From assembly GCA_013399855.1 (NCBI GenBank), contig VXAY01004360.1, positions 306,319 to 370,318 on the forward strand: a stretch of 64,000 bases of DNA, in the 5' to 3' direction. This stretch comes from Oxyruncus cristatus (taxonomy: Eukaryota; Chordata; Aves; Passeriformes; Cotingidae). Shown here in pieces: positions 13,901 to 25,180 of this stretch; positions within the stretch are counted from its first letter, which is position 1, and each line of letters begins with the position of its first letter. The translations under genes and the position numbers were made by a program. The notes under the pieces were generated by a model that did not search any database, was not told the DNA's origin, and saw only the letters and a list, made by a program, of their open reading frames with translations.

Positions 13901-16552
13901 ACAACACCTTCACCGTTTCTATCTCATCCCTCTATCTCATCCCAAAGAAGGAGGTTGCTAGTCTGCTCCTTTCTCACTTCTCAGCATCCCAGATTCATGG
14001 GTTCATCCTTGCTTATGTGTCAGCTGTTCTTTTCAGCTACCTGTGAGAAGGATGCTGCCTTCCACATATCTCGGTAGTTAAGGGCTGCTGATTGGAAGTC
14101 TTCTAACTGTATCTAGAGATACAGCTGCTGACTTTGTAAGACCCCAACTCTCCACTGAAGAGTGAGAACATCAGGTAGGCAGGTAGACTCCCCTGCCTCA
14201 GGATCCAATACTTTTTGTTTGTTATGTGAGCAGTTTGTTTGTGAGATTTTTAACATGCCATCATGAAGTTTCTGCAATATTTAGAAATAACTGTTATGAA
14301 ACTTACAGTCTGCAGCTGAAGAAGAAAAGGTGCTTTATCTGCTGTTACCCTTGCTTTCATCTTCCTACATTGCGTTAAAAGTGCACATATGTCAGAGACA
14401 GTTTTTCCTGAAATGAACCTGCAATTCCCACATTTGTCAGTTCCTCTGAATTTCAAAGAACCTCAAAGGACACCAGCAAGAAAAGATGGCATGTTTAAAT
14501 AGTCAATATCTGAATGTTTATAATTCCAAGTTCAGCTTTACACATACATATTGATACAATTCAAATCATTAGCTATGTTTTTTAGATGGGCCGGGGGAAG
14601 GGAATGGCTGAGGGAATGATTTGGACAGTGTTGGGTTTTTCTTACCAAAGCTTAATAGAATTAGAAGTCATTGGGCTTGAGAAGACTCAAAAGTTGTTTT
14701 TAAAGAAATGTGTTCTCCACCTTGTCATTTCTGTATGGCAGTCTTTTCACATATACTCTTTTAGACCAGCCCTTGTTGTTTCCTAAGCTAATCATACCCA
14801 CGGAAACAAAAAGCAATTTAGAATCTGTAGTTAAACATACATGAGAGGAATATTTTGAGCTTCACCTATAACTAAGCAAACAACTTGCTCCACTTGTCCA
14901 AGGCATCATTAAGGATCTGGAGGTGGTAGAATAATGGTGGTTCCACCCAGCTGTGCTGGGAGAACTGGGCTGTATTGTGAATTGCCTCAAGCATCATAGT
15001 AACTCCCCAAACAGGGGTATGGCGGGGCCATGAAAGACATCACAGATGGGAGCTCCTTATAAAGAGGGCAGGAGGCCCCAAAATGTACCTGTAACTGTAG
15101 ATTCTGGCCTTTTAAATGGTATCAAGTTAAAGGCTAAATTCTGTTTCTGGCTAAGTCTATACGGGAAAATCCAACAGAGCAGAAACTGACCTTCAGTAAA
15201 GCACCTCAAAAATCCCTCAGATTTGGAAAAACATAGAATGACTGTTTTTCTGCTTTTCTCATGTAAGCATGTTTTCTTTAACTCTTCCAAAATATGACAT
15301 CATAGGAACATTATTAGAATTTTCTGCTAGAAATTATAAAGCAATATATAACCTCTTCCTTTAACAGAAGTTAATCTGATAGTTAGACTGGATGACAGAA
15401 TACAGGTGAATATCAATGCCAGGAGCTGCTTCATTTGTTCAATTCAAATCCGTAAGTTATCATATTTTATTTTGGCATAAGCCCATGCAACTAAAAGCCA
15501 CAAATATTAAAAAACACAATTACTGAAGCAGGGAAAGGAGTTGAGTTAGAACAATTTAGGCAAGAGAGCATAAGTAATTTTGCAGTTTCCACTAAAAGAT
15601 GCTAATTATGTAAAAGGAAAGATACGGTTATCCATGCATCAATGTATCAAAGTTAAATCATCAGATTCGGAAGTTTATTTAAACCCAGAGACTTCCAAAG
15701 GTGAAAGGGATGCTGCCAAAGGGGAACAGGCATTATCCCCTTTAACAGAAATATAATCAGATTTACTATTTGAGACATCTTATCTTTTATTCAATTAGGT
15801 TAGGATCAGTTGTTCTGAAACAGAAATAAATAATTTCAAGAGTAAGGCTCCTTGATACTCACTTTTCTTCAAATGTAAAATTATCTCATGATGGCTGTGT
15901 GTGATACTAAATGTCACTATTAGTAGCTCCATTATTCAGAAAATCATGCATGAACACCACCCTAGCAGCTGAAGACCAGCTCAGACTGAAATGGTCTTGG
16001 TCAACCACTGTTTGGAAGCCTGCAAAATGACAGAATTCCCCCTTTTGTTGCTAGCTGCTGTTCTGCATTCAAAAGAAGAAAATGAGCAAAAACTCAAGCA
16101 CTAACCTATCTGTAAGTTGCTGGCTGTTGGAGAGATGCCTGTTACACCATGCATTTTGGAAGCTGCAAACATCACCACCACACATTTTTCATCTGACTCA
16201 ATTACTCAGCTGAACAAAAGCACTTTCTTATGACAATTTGCTTCCTTCTGATTTTACTCAGATAGGTTAACCACTCTGAAAATATCTTTACATATATAGA
16301 TATTTGGGGTTTGTAAGTGTAACAGAGCAGTGCTCCAAATAAAAATAGTTTATTTTCAAACAGTGGATAATGTTTAATGTATTTGCCTGTTCTGCAGAAC
16401 TGTGTCTTCATGACTGTGGCTTAAAAGAAAACACCTTTTTGAAGGAAAAATGAAAAGGTCCATTTCTCTCTAAAAGCAACATCTGCTGGGTTTACTGTGA
16501 GCTCCAGAAGGCAAATGCCTTTGTGGTGTACACATATACCGTACACAGATGT
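10986..16552. other. Unique AT-rich non-coding sequence
   Basis: No gene, RNA or dispersed repeat was recognised in this 5.6-kb stretch. A 13-bp tandem duplication (TCTATCTCATCCC twice) lies at 13918-13943. The part near 15.60-15.83 kb has few repeats and many homeodomain-like words (CTAATTATG, ATGCATCAATG), so it could be another conserved non-coding element, but the evidence is weaker than for the elements at 9.6, 24.6 and 51.1 kb. Confidence 0.4.
13918..13943. repeat. 13-bp tandem duplication
   Basis: The unit TCTATCTCATCCC occurs twice without mismatch at 13918-13930 and 13931-13943. It is a local slippage-type duplication with no sign of function. Confidence 0.9.
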
Positions 16553-16611
16553 AAACATATATGGTGTACACATATATGTGTATATATATATATATATATA
16601 CACATGGATGT
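16553..16611. repeat. TA microsatellite inside a CA/TG-TA dyad
   Basis: Ten TA units at 16581-16600 are flanked by GTGTACACATATATGTG on the left and CACATGGATGTG on the right. The whole stretch is close to self-complementary and could extrude as a hairpin. Copy number at this tract is likely to vary between individuals. Confidence 0.85.
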
Positions 16612-19330
16612 GAGCAGGTGTAAACACCTTGTTCAGCTGTTGGCATCATGTCAGTGATGGACTGAAACAGATTTTATAGTTGACAAAAAGATTTTCTGTG
16701 GGAAATTAAGACTCAGGCTCAGTTCTCAGCTCACTTCTATGAAGACTGAGCTTTGTATACACAACAAGCTCCAGGGTAATGTTCCTTAGACATATGTCAT
16801 TGCCTAGAGAGAGAGAGAAAGCAAGAAAGCAGGAAAGCATGGAATAAAAGTGTTCTATCCTTTTTGTAAAATTTCACAAAGGCTTTGGTAGGCAAACCAA
16901 GATCAACATATGTGGATGTTGATAATCATTGCACCCACTTTGAATAGGCCAAATAAGCTTAGAAAGTGTATGTGTGGACACCACAGCAGGAACAGCACAA
17001 GCTCCACTTATTTGATGTTACTGGGCTTTTGTTTTGCTTCTTAAGGAATATAAAAGGCAGTCTCCACTTGTACTGTGTGCTTTCATATTGGATTCAGAAG
17101 ATTAAAGACATTGATGAGATGATGATACAAACAGGTATAACACCCTGATTCACAAAGGACTCCCGAGTAAGGCCAAGAGCCTGAAACCTGAGCTGACAAC
17201 ATTAAACTGCAGCACTAAGGAATATATTTGAAAGTGTAGCAGAGAAGCCAAAAACTACCCAGCTAAGGTACAGTTCACGCTGACTCAGAGAAGGGAGATC
17301 AAACCTTCAACAAAGAGCAATGAGAAGTCATTATTATGTACCTCACTTTAAAGTGCAGACAAAAGACTAATCTAAAGTAGGGCTTCTCTAGTATACCCTG
17401 TGCCCTAGTTTCCCACTGAAATAAACACAGACACCTCCCTAAAGTAGCTTGCCATTGCTTGGGAGAGTCATCAGAAACCAGTACTTGTGTCCATGTGATG
17501 GTCCTGTTGCAGATACAATCAGTGATCTACAAATCAGAAGAGTGAAAAGTATCATACAATAACAAAAATCCCGAAGATCATCAAGTACAACAGCAGCAAA
17601 AGGCTAGTAGACAAACACAACAGCAGGGATTTCGAAGTTAATTTCAGAGTATCCAAGGCTCAAGATGTCCCCACCAACATACTATAATTTTCTCTCTGCA
17701 GATGCATCAGACGTGGTAGAAAAGAAAGGTAGGATAGATCTGGATAAGTAAGGGCATTTGTGACTGCCTGGAACTATGCAAACTTTTTTGGCTCCCAAGC
17801 AGTGTTTGACAAAGCAGAAGGGATTCGTCCAAAAGCAGTGGTACAGTTGTAGGTAAACGGTTTTCTCCATTTCAGTTCTGGGCAATAGACTTTATCAACT
17901 TTTCATATAGGTATGCTTTCTCATACAGGTGAGGCTTTTCATTTCCCTATTTCATGTCCCAACCATTCTTTAGAGACATGCAAGACTTAGCCTGCAGACC
18001 TCACCAGGACAGCCTTGATGCTGGGATGCTAAATAAGCATCTTCACTGGGAGGAAGTGGGCATGCTACTTATCTGTGACAAAGGGATTTCATCTGTTCTA
18101 TTAACATACATAAAAATTCTCATTGAAGTTGATTAAAATACTCACACTATCTCAAGCAAACCCAGGATTGTACATATTACAAGCTTTACAAGAACTACGA
18201 TGTTGATTTTAACAGTCAATCAAGAATATATTAAACAGAAGACAGCTATCTTGCCAGTGCAATTGCTCAAAGCCTTTCCAGAAGTGGAGGACACATAATG
18301 CGTTTTGAATACAAACAGAACAAAGGAGTTTTCCCTAACAAAGTGGAATTGGGATTCATAAACCTATTCACAAGTACCCATCACTTGTCCAAAATCTCAT
18401 AAAACCAGAATAAGAATAACATCAGACTGAATGGTATGCTTTTCCTTACAATAAACTTCATGCATGTTTCTTTTTATTGTAACCATATGTACTCCCTGCA
18501 GATAATAATGTAGCGTTCAAGGACTGGTGGTTCTTGAAGCCAAGGCCAACGTTTGTTGTTAAAATGAAATATCCTAAAATGAAAGTATTAAAATTGGTTA
18601 CGAGAGACATGTTCATGCAGTTTTTTAAATGTATTCAACTTCCTGTTAATAGGTAACTGTTGAAAACAATACCAACTCTCCTTCCAAACAGTGGTTTGCA
18701 GCCTTCCATGAAAAGAATACCAAAGTCTTCAGTGTAAAGTACAAGATGTTCTTTATTCAAAAAGGATGCACTCTGGGCTTGATACATTCCATAAATTTCA
18801 GAGAAAATACAGAAAACCAGCAAGACAGAGCAAGTTTCAACCTTGAAAATAAACTATTCTAGTTTTAGGATTTGACTTGTGAAGAATGAGACATTCAGAC
18901 TTAGTCCTCTCCATTTTTTAGCAGAAAGACACTTCAAGTGGACCAAGAACATTCAATTCTTCCAACGTGTACCTGTTTTGGTTATCTAGTGCTAAAGCAC
19001 AAAATGAAATACACGTATTACCACCAGTCTGAAAACAGCCCCAGGGAACTGAGTAGAAAGAAGAACCATTTTGAGTGCATCAAACATAACAGCATATGGT
19101 TTATATTCCTTTCATTCTTAATGCACCAAGTTTCATCTTTCATTAACTAAAACCATCTTTGTCAACAAAGTTGAAGTATAACCAATTCATTTTTAAAATC
19201 TTTCTCAGAAAAGAAAATGTCATTTCAAAATTTAACTACAAAGCATGTACTTGACGTGAGCTAGCGCACTAATTTAAACATGATATACCAAAATTAAAGC
19301 AGAACAGAACTTGACTATTCTACGTTAGCT
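16612..19330. other. Unique non-coding sequence, nothing recognised
   Basis: A short purine run (GAGAGA then AAAGCA repeats) occurs at about 16.81-16.85 kb. Otherwise no repeat family, RNA gene or protein-like frame could be supported. Confidence 0.45.
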
Positions 19331-20218
19331 GCATGTTTGTTTGACATTTTGGGCCCCATCCAAGACGGCAGTAAAGCATGTGTTTTCTCTTCTTGTGTGG
19401 GACTTGACATAACCTTTCACAGTCTAACTATGTTGTTTCTCCTTTCCATTCCTCTGTCTTTTCCTGGTGTCTCCATCTGTTCTTCTAGGAATAGTAACTA
19501 TCTTGTACTCTTTGTCAAGAAAGTTTCCTCAGTATCCTTGGTCCTTCACATCTACTGACTTCTTCTTGATGCTTCCTTTTGTGATTAATGGCTTAACATC
19601 TGGGGTAGAAGTAGATCCAGTACCTCCTTTTGAATCTGGCAAAGATTAGCCATTCTGATCATTTGTCCGATGTCATCACGCAGATAGGACGAGACTTCAG
19701 CACGTGCTTCACGTGGAGCACAGGAGAGAACTGGTAATTGAGGCACGATCTCCGTGTCCCTGTGTTCTGAAGGTGGTCTGATAAATTTCACCCCACACAT
19801 TCAAATACTGTCATGAACAGCAGTTTCCAAGATTGAATCCACATATTGGTCCAAGGAAAGTGGTCAAACAAATGGGCCAAGCTGTGGTCCCATTTCAGGA
19901 AATTTAAAGGTCTGGTTTTGAAACAATGGTTATCTGGCAAAAAAAGAGGATTTCTAAGTGAAAAAAAAAATTGAGAAACTTGGCACCTGACCCTGACTCC
20001 AGTCAGTAGGAAGGTATCCCTGGCCCATGCTCCAGGACATTACAGGGTATATTCCACCTTCAGGCTGCGTCGTGGGCACCTCTGCTATGTCAAGTTGTGT
20101 CTGAGGTTGCTCTGAGGTAATGTTTCCAGCAACTCTGAGTATCTTTTGCTGCTGAAGTAATTTCTTCCAGATATTGCTTGGAAGTGGCAGTTCCTAATAC
20201 TTCAAAAGTAAATGACAT
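19331..20218 (-). pseudogene. Candidate decayed coding sequence (processed-pseudogene-like), parent unknown
   Basis: Read on the minus strand, this stretch gives protein-like sequence that moves between frames. It starts at an ATG (20218-20216) with about 20 residues beginning MSFTFEVLGT. A shift near 20160 leads into a frame reading LQQQKILRVAGN and onward to a stop at 19956-19954. A third section (about 19920-19585) contains PLSLDQYVDSILETAVHDSI, an in-frame stop, and then a 71-residue open piece containing AEVSSYLRDDIGQMIRMAN. From about 19632 to 19331 another frame continues with KPLITKGSIKKKSVDVKDQ and a lysine/arginine-rich tail broken by two stops. The ordered chain of protein-like pieces on one strand, with no splice-like gaps, suggests a retrocopied mRNA that has decayed. 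I see no clear poly-A tail at the low-coordinate end. I do not recognise the parent protein. The alternative is chance, which the length and the order of the pieces make less likely but do not exclude. Confidence 0.4.
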
Positions 20219-22300
20219 CTTGGCTGCAGTGGGGAACAGGGGAAATCAGCCAAGGAGGACATGAAGGACAGGTATTTATGAGAGAAGAGCCTCTAGAAAT
20301 GGAATGTGCCAAATTAGCACTAAAGTTCCCTTATGCAACCAGAAGGATTTCAGCAGCTTCCTAGACCTGCCTTACAGATGTAATCCAAAATGGTCTCTTC
20401 TTGCTTTACCAGGATGTCAGCAAAGACACTGAAGTAGAGAAGTTTTGTGTAGACAGTCCCATGCTGGGGCACACTGTCTCAGCCCCCTGTGGGTAAGCCA
20501 CATACCAGGCTCATACGTGGCCTGCTGTCGTGTGGTGTCCCTGCTCCCTGAGATCCCTGGGGTCTTCAGCTCTGGTGCAATCACCCAGCAAGCACCTGGC
20601 AAAGCTAGGACGTCATCCCTGCACACAGGGGACTTCAAACATCCTGGCTGGATTCCAAAAGGAAAGCAAAACTTGAACATGATAACATGTAGTGCTCATG
20701 ATGCTCAGTTTTTCTCTGTGTCGTAATACTTGGCACTGCCAGTCCCCAAGCTGACCTAGTCTTTCTGACCCATATGCTACATAGAGAGCATAGCCAGAAT
20801 ATGTGGTATTTTCTCTAGAACAGTCACTCCAGATTTCATACACATGTGTGGGACAGTGAAGACCTAGTCTTTAAAATCTCAGGTGAAAAAAAAAAAAAAA
20901 GAAACTATAAGGTTTTAAGAGGAGAACACAAACTAAAAAGACTTGAGAAGTTGCTTGAAAAAATAACATTATGATGCTTAAGAAGTCTACAGGGTAATTC
21001 TGTAACACTCCTCCCCACACAGTGCCATTTAGTGAGCCTGACCCAGGCCATTGCCAGGTGAGCCTGCACTGATGAAGCACCCACTGTGAACATGTCTGGG
21101 CTGCAGGAGTGGTGGCTGCTAAATGCACCCAGTGGGCCCTGTTTAGCTGTCTTTACCTATTCAAACTTCCACATGCAAAGACTTCCTCCTACTTTTCATT
21201 TGGCTGAAAGCATTTATAAAATTATCAAGCAACCAAATAAAAGTGGGCTGCCTCTGCAGGCTGTCTGAAACTTCCAGTGAGTTTGTAAAAAACACAAATG
21301 TGCCTTACCAATGACCTGAGCAATGCCTTCCCCCAGCTGTATGCAAGGGTGTGCAAAGCAATTACTGGAGGACATTGCAAGGCCCTTTTCAGAAATGCAG
21401 ACACCAGCTGGTCCTCTGAATTAGATGGGAACAAGCTGAAAAAAAGGGATCTACATCAGAACAAAAGAAATGGCAGCTGAGAAAAAAGTCAAAGGTAATG
21501 TTAATGAACTGATTTCCAGGCCTGATGTGGAATATGGTCCCCTTCCTTTTGTGTCAGCACAAATAACTCATGCAATGGGCATCAACCTCATCCTCTTCCT
21601 GAAGTAGTCTGGGTACAAAGAGCAGTGAATTATAGGGATTTCAAAATGTCTCAGACAGTAACTTGGAAGCAAGATGGTTACAACTGTCTGGTTTGTCTGA
21701 GTCCTGTGGTACCAAAGGACTATTTTACATGGGAGCTTTCAATTAGGATCTTTGAGAAGGGAAACTTTGCTTGAATATAATGTTTTCCCCCATGTTGTGA
21801 ATTGTCTCCCTTGAGTGATGGCTCTAGCGGTATCAGACTAAACCTGTCTGGTCAGGTTGCTTCAGAACAACCTTTAAACTAGGAAACCCACTTGCTTTCA
21901 GCATTGACACAGGTCTCTTTCCCTGATGTGTCATACTGCAGAGAAGTTCAGCTGTGCCCTGCGTTTCATTTGCCACAATCACCACAACCATAATACAGCA
22001 TGGAACAGTGCTGGGTACTGAGGCTCTGGAAGGAGGATAATACAAAGGTGACGGCTGTAAATCATGCCTGCTGCTCAGGACTAAAGTCCCACTTGTGCCT
22101 GATGACCCATGCCGAGTCAGAGTGTATACTGTAATAAAAACCCAGAGTGCTTGACAAAGAGAGACTTAACACTGTCTACCTGTTGTTCCTGTCCTGACTG
22201 TGTTATGTTGTCCACACAGACAAACTATGAGACAGCCATCACCATTAAAGCCCACTGACACCACGGAGGAGGGAGAGGTGAGAAAGCTTGCCCAAGGTCC
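20219..22300. other. Unique non-coding sequence
   Basis: No dispersed repeat or gene was recognised. A 15-base A run lies at 20886-20900. The overlapping short open frames on both strands near 20.4-21.4 kb have no recognisable motif. Confidence 0.45.
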
Positions 22301-22632
22301 TGGTTTCAGCTGTGACAGAGTATTTTCTTCCCAGTAGCTGGTAGAATGCTCTGTTCTGGATTCAGTACAAGAATAATGTTGATAACACATTGATGTGTTA
22401 GTTGTTGCTCAACAGTGCTTACCCCAAGTCAAAAACTTTTCATTTTCCCATGCTCTGCCAATGAGCAGGTACACAGAAAGCTGGGAGGGAGCACAGCCAG
22501 GACAGCTGATCCAAACTGACAAAAAGAATGTTCCTTACCACAAAATGTCATGCCCAGTATATAAACTAGAGGGAATTGAACATGAGGGACTGATCACTCC
22601 TCAGGGGCAGGCTGGGCATTGGCCAGTGGGTC
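22301..22632 (+). mobile_element. Partial ERVL-type LTR, plus orientation
   Basis: The stretch matches the U3 layout of a widespread avian class III (ERVL-like) LTR. It opens with a degraded TGG-TTT-AGCTG lead-in and TTTTCTTCCCAGTAGCTGG, followed by AATAATGTTGATAACAC, GAAAGCTGGGAGGGAGCACA and a TATA-type box (TATATAAAC at 22558-22566). It shares the first half of this order with the minus-strand LTR at 35.3-35.9 kb and part of it with the LTR at 50 kb. Similarity fades after about 22632, so the R/U5 part and the 3' end are missing. No internal retroviral genes (gag, pol, env) are adjacent. It is probably an old, truncated solo LTR. Confidence 0.7.
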
Positions 22633-24544
22633 AGCCAGCTGCCCTGACTACATGTGGGTTTAGCAAGGGGTCACATCTGGCACAAACCTTGCTGGCTTTC
22701 CCTCACTCAGCAGCAACTGGCTTGATTTGACTCTGCACCCTTGCAAGCAGGACAGGCACAATGGGAGCACAGTAGCCTCTAGCCAAATCTCCCCCACTCC
22801 TCAGCTAGTCAGCCAGCAGATCCTGCAAAATTGCCATGTCCTGCCAGGCCATCAGCCACAGGTACATGGCACTTCCCCACCTTGTGGTGCACAGCACTCC
22901 CCGAGCATGGCTTTATGCGCTGGCCCTGGCCCTCTATAACGTGACAGAGTCAGTCTAGTTTCTGGTGTGGGTTTGGCTCTCTCCAAGCAATGTCCAGGCA
23001 TATTTTGGGACAGCATAGATGCCACTGCCCTTTCTCCATGGGCTGCCTGAAACAGCGCAGCAGCCAAGGAGAGCACCTACGGCACCAGGCCATCAGGGCT
23101 GGCAGTGAGATAGGTTAACTGGTGAACTGGAGTTTTCTCACACTGAAACACCCCACAGACACAGCTGGAGGCAGTCAGAAGTGAGTTAGCACTGAATGAC
23201 GGATGGGCTCTGCGAGCATTTGTGCTGTCCTGGGCACTATCCACAGAGGTGGCAGAGGCTGTGTCTCCCAGGCTTAAAGCAACAAGTTGCTATCGACTAA
23301 AAAGTCAGACCATGTTTCCAGTGACTGTCATAGATCAAGTACATACTTCCTGTCTGATAATCAATCACAGCTATTGCTATTACTATGATTAATGATCTGC
23401 AAAATACAATTATTTGTTATTGCAAACCCGTTGTGCATACATAACAGAATAGCAAAAATGCAGCTTTCCAGACAGCTTGCATGACCTCAGCCACTACATA
23501 AAACAAGTCCGAAAATTCCCTACCACAAAATTCACACTTAGTCTGTGGCTACAAAATTTAGCAGTGGAAAACTATTATATTAAGATCACTGAAAATTACC
23601 TTTTTTTTTCTTGTACCCCAAGCCAAAATAAGGTCTTCCCTTAATGGCAACAGGCAGCAATATTTTCTTTATCTATAAGATTTTGTGACTGCTCAATGAG
23701 AAGATGAGCTTAGTGAATAGAACAAGGATTCCCCCCATACACTACACATGAAACAATCATTCCTTTAGCTTTCAGAGCTTGAAAAACAGAAACTGATGCT
23801 GAAGATGATCATAACAGGGGAAAAAAAAAAAAAGAAAAAAGGAAGAAAAAAAACCCCAACACCAAAATCAAATTTACTTTTGGAGTATCCTTAATAAAAG
23901 AGAATTGACAGGAAGGGAGGAGGCAACATAAAAAGTCAGGATAAAAGCTGGGTTGGCATTACTTATTGCACAGTTTTCTAGGTGTCTGAAGAACAGCTAA
24001 TCAAACAGAAGTTCTGGAGAAATAGCCTGAATTGAAATTTCTATCCTTCGTCTGCACTCTCACAAAGCTTACGGTTGTCTGAATCTGGTGCGTTTAATTC
24101 AGGTCAGTCTCAAGAGTGATAGTTCTTAATTATACTGCTGACTACAGACAGTATATATTCCATAAATGTGAGTCACAGGCTTTATATTTGTAAAACAAAA
24201 TCGAGTAGCTCATGGGAGAGCTTTAAAATCCCATCCTAGAAAGGCACGGGATCAGTAATTAGCGCTGGTAAAGGCTGCATGGACAGCACGACCCTGCCAT
24301 CTCCTGGTACAAAGCCCAATAACATCAGTCCTGGCCAGTGTAAATAGGAAAATTGGCAACAGTTACCTGCATTTTCCTTGCTGGTTATTCCTGCTGCGGT
24401 AGCTTCCGGGAACGCCAAGTCTTGGGATGCTGGGCGTGGTGCCCCAGCCCTGCAAAGTCTCATGAGTAAGTGTGTGATTGTGAGCTTCCCATACAACCAT
24501 ACAAACCCATGTCACTTTTGGAAATGATCACAGCAATTTCTTCA
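22633..24544. other. Unique non-coding sequence with an A-rich tract
   Basis: An A-rich purine tract lies at 23821-23853. The remainder, 22.63-23.82 kb and 23.85-24.54 kb, has no recognised repeat or gene. The LTR similarity does not clearly continue past 22632. Confidence 0.45.
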
Positions 24545-25180
24545 TATATACAATGATGGAGAAAATTGGTTTATTACTGTCTAAAGAAAAAGTGCCTGTC
24601 AGCTGTCAATCAGCCATTGAAAAATATTCATGAAAAAATAAAACAATCCGCCATCTGCCAAACCTTGTCAGCAATGTGCAGTTCAGGGAAAATGCCAGCA
24701 GTGACCTGTTATCAGGAAAGGAGGATTAATCTTCTAATTTACTGATTCATGTGTGAGTTCTTAAAATCCGCTAATCAACTGCTATGGCGCATATGTTTGA
24801 CTTCTCTTTCAAACTGATCTGGCTGCAAGTATTACCCAGTCAACATATGCATTTAGACTTCATCTCCACTATGAATAAGAGATTGTAAAGAAGGCTTTGG
24901 TAGGACTGCATCAGGATTCGATCCTAGTCTCAATTTAATGTTAAAACTCCAGTTTGCTTTCTCTAATGCCAGGATTTCATACTCAGTAGGATCAGAGCTT
25001 GATATCTATTAACTATCACAGCATGAATTGTGATATGCAACTGTGTAATTGTGAACATGAAAAGATTTGCAAAGTCAATTACTTGAAGAAATCCAATGAA
25101 TAATTCTGAATCAGAAATAGACTGGAAGAATTCCAGATCTATTTGTTGTCTCACCATGAACAGAAATAAAAGAATAACTT
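24545..25180. promoter_or_regulatory. Candidate developmental enhancer-like element with PBX-MEIS site
   Basis: Positions 24603-24612 read CTGTCAATCA, the exact reverse complement of TGATTGACAG, the established composite site of PBX with MEIS/PREP homeodomain proteins. A CAGCTG E-box overlaps it at 24600-24605, and a CATCTG E-box follows about 50 bp on. GGATTAATC, two inverted bicoid/OTX-type half-sites, lies at 24723-24731. The remainder, to about 25.18 kb, is free of repeats and rich in homeodomain-like words (GTGTAATTGTGAAC, GTCAATTACTTG). Texture and motif content resemble vertebrate conserved non-coding elements. The sites are seen directly; enhancer function and the target gene are inference. 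Confidence 0.4.

Noticed and set aside
17390..17425. CCTGTGCCCTAGTTTCCCACTG resembles the MIR SINE core tail
   Set aside because: Only about 20 bases are similar, with no flanking MIR sequence. This is too little to call in a bird genome.
20871..21128. A run at 20886-20900 as a retroposon tail
   Set aside because: No element body, target duplication or coding relic was recognised next to it.
22395..22730. 111-codon plus-strand open frame
   Set aside because: Most of it lies inside the ERVL-type LTR U3, which is non-coding, so it is a chance frame over repeat DNA.
24906..24930. GATTCGATCC looks like a tRNA T-loop box
   Set aside because: The match to the B-box consensus is imperfect, and no A box, acceptor stem or cloverleaf can be folded around it.
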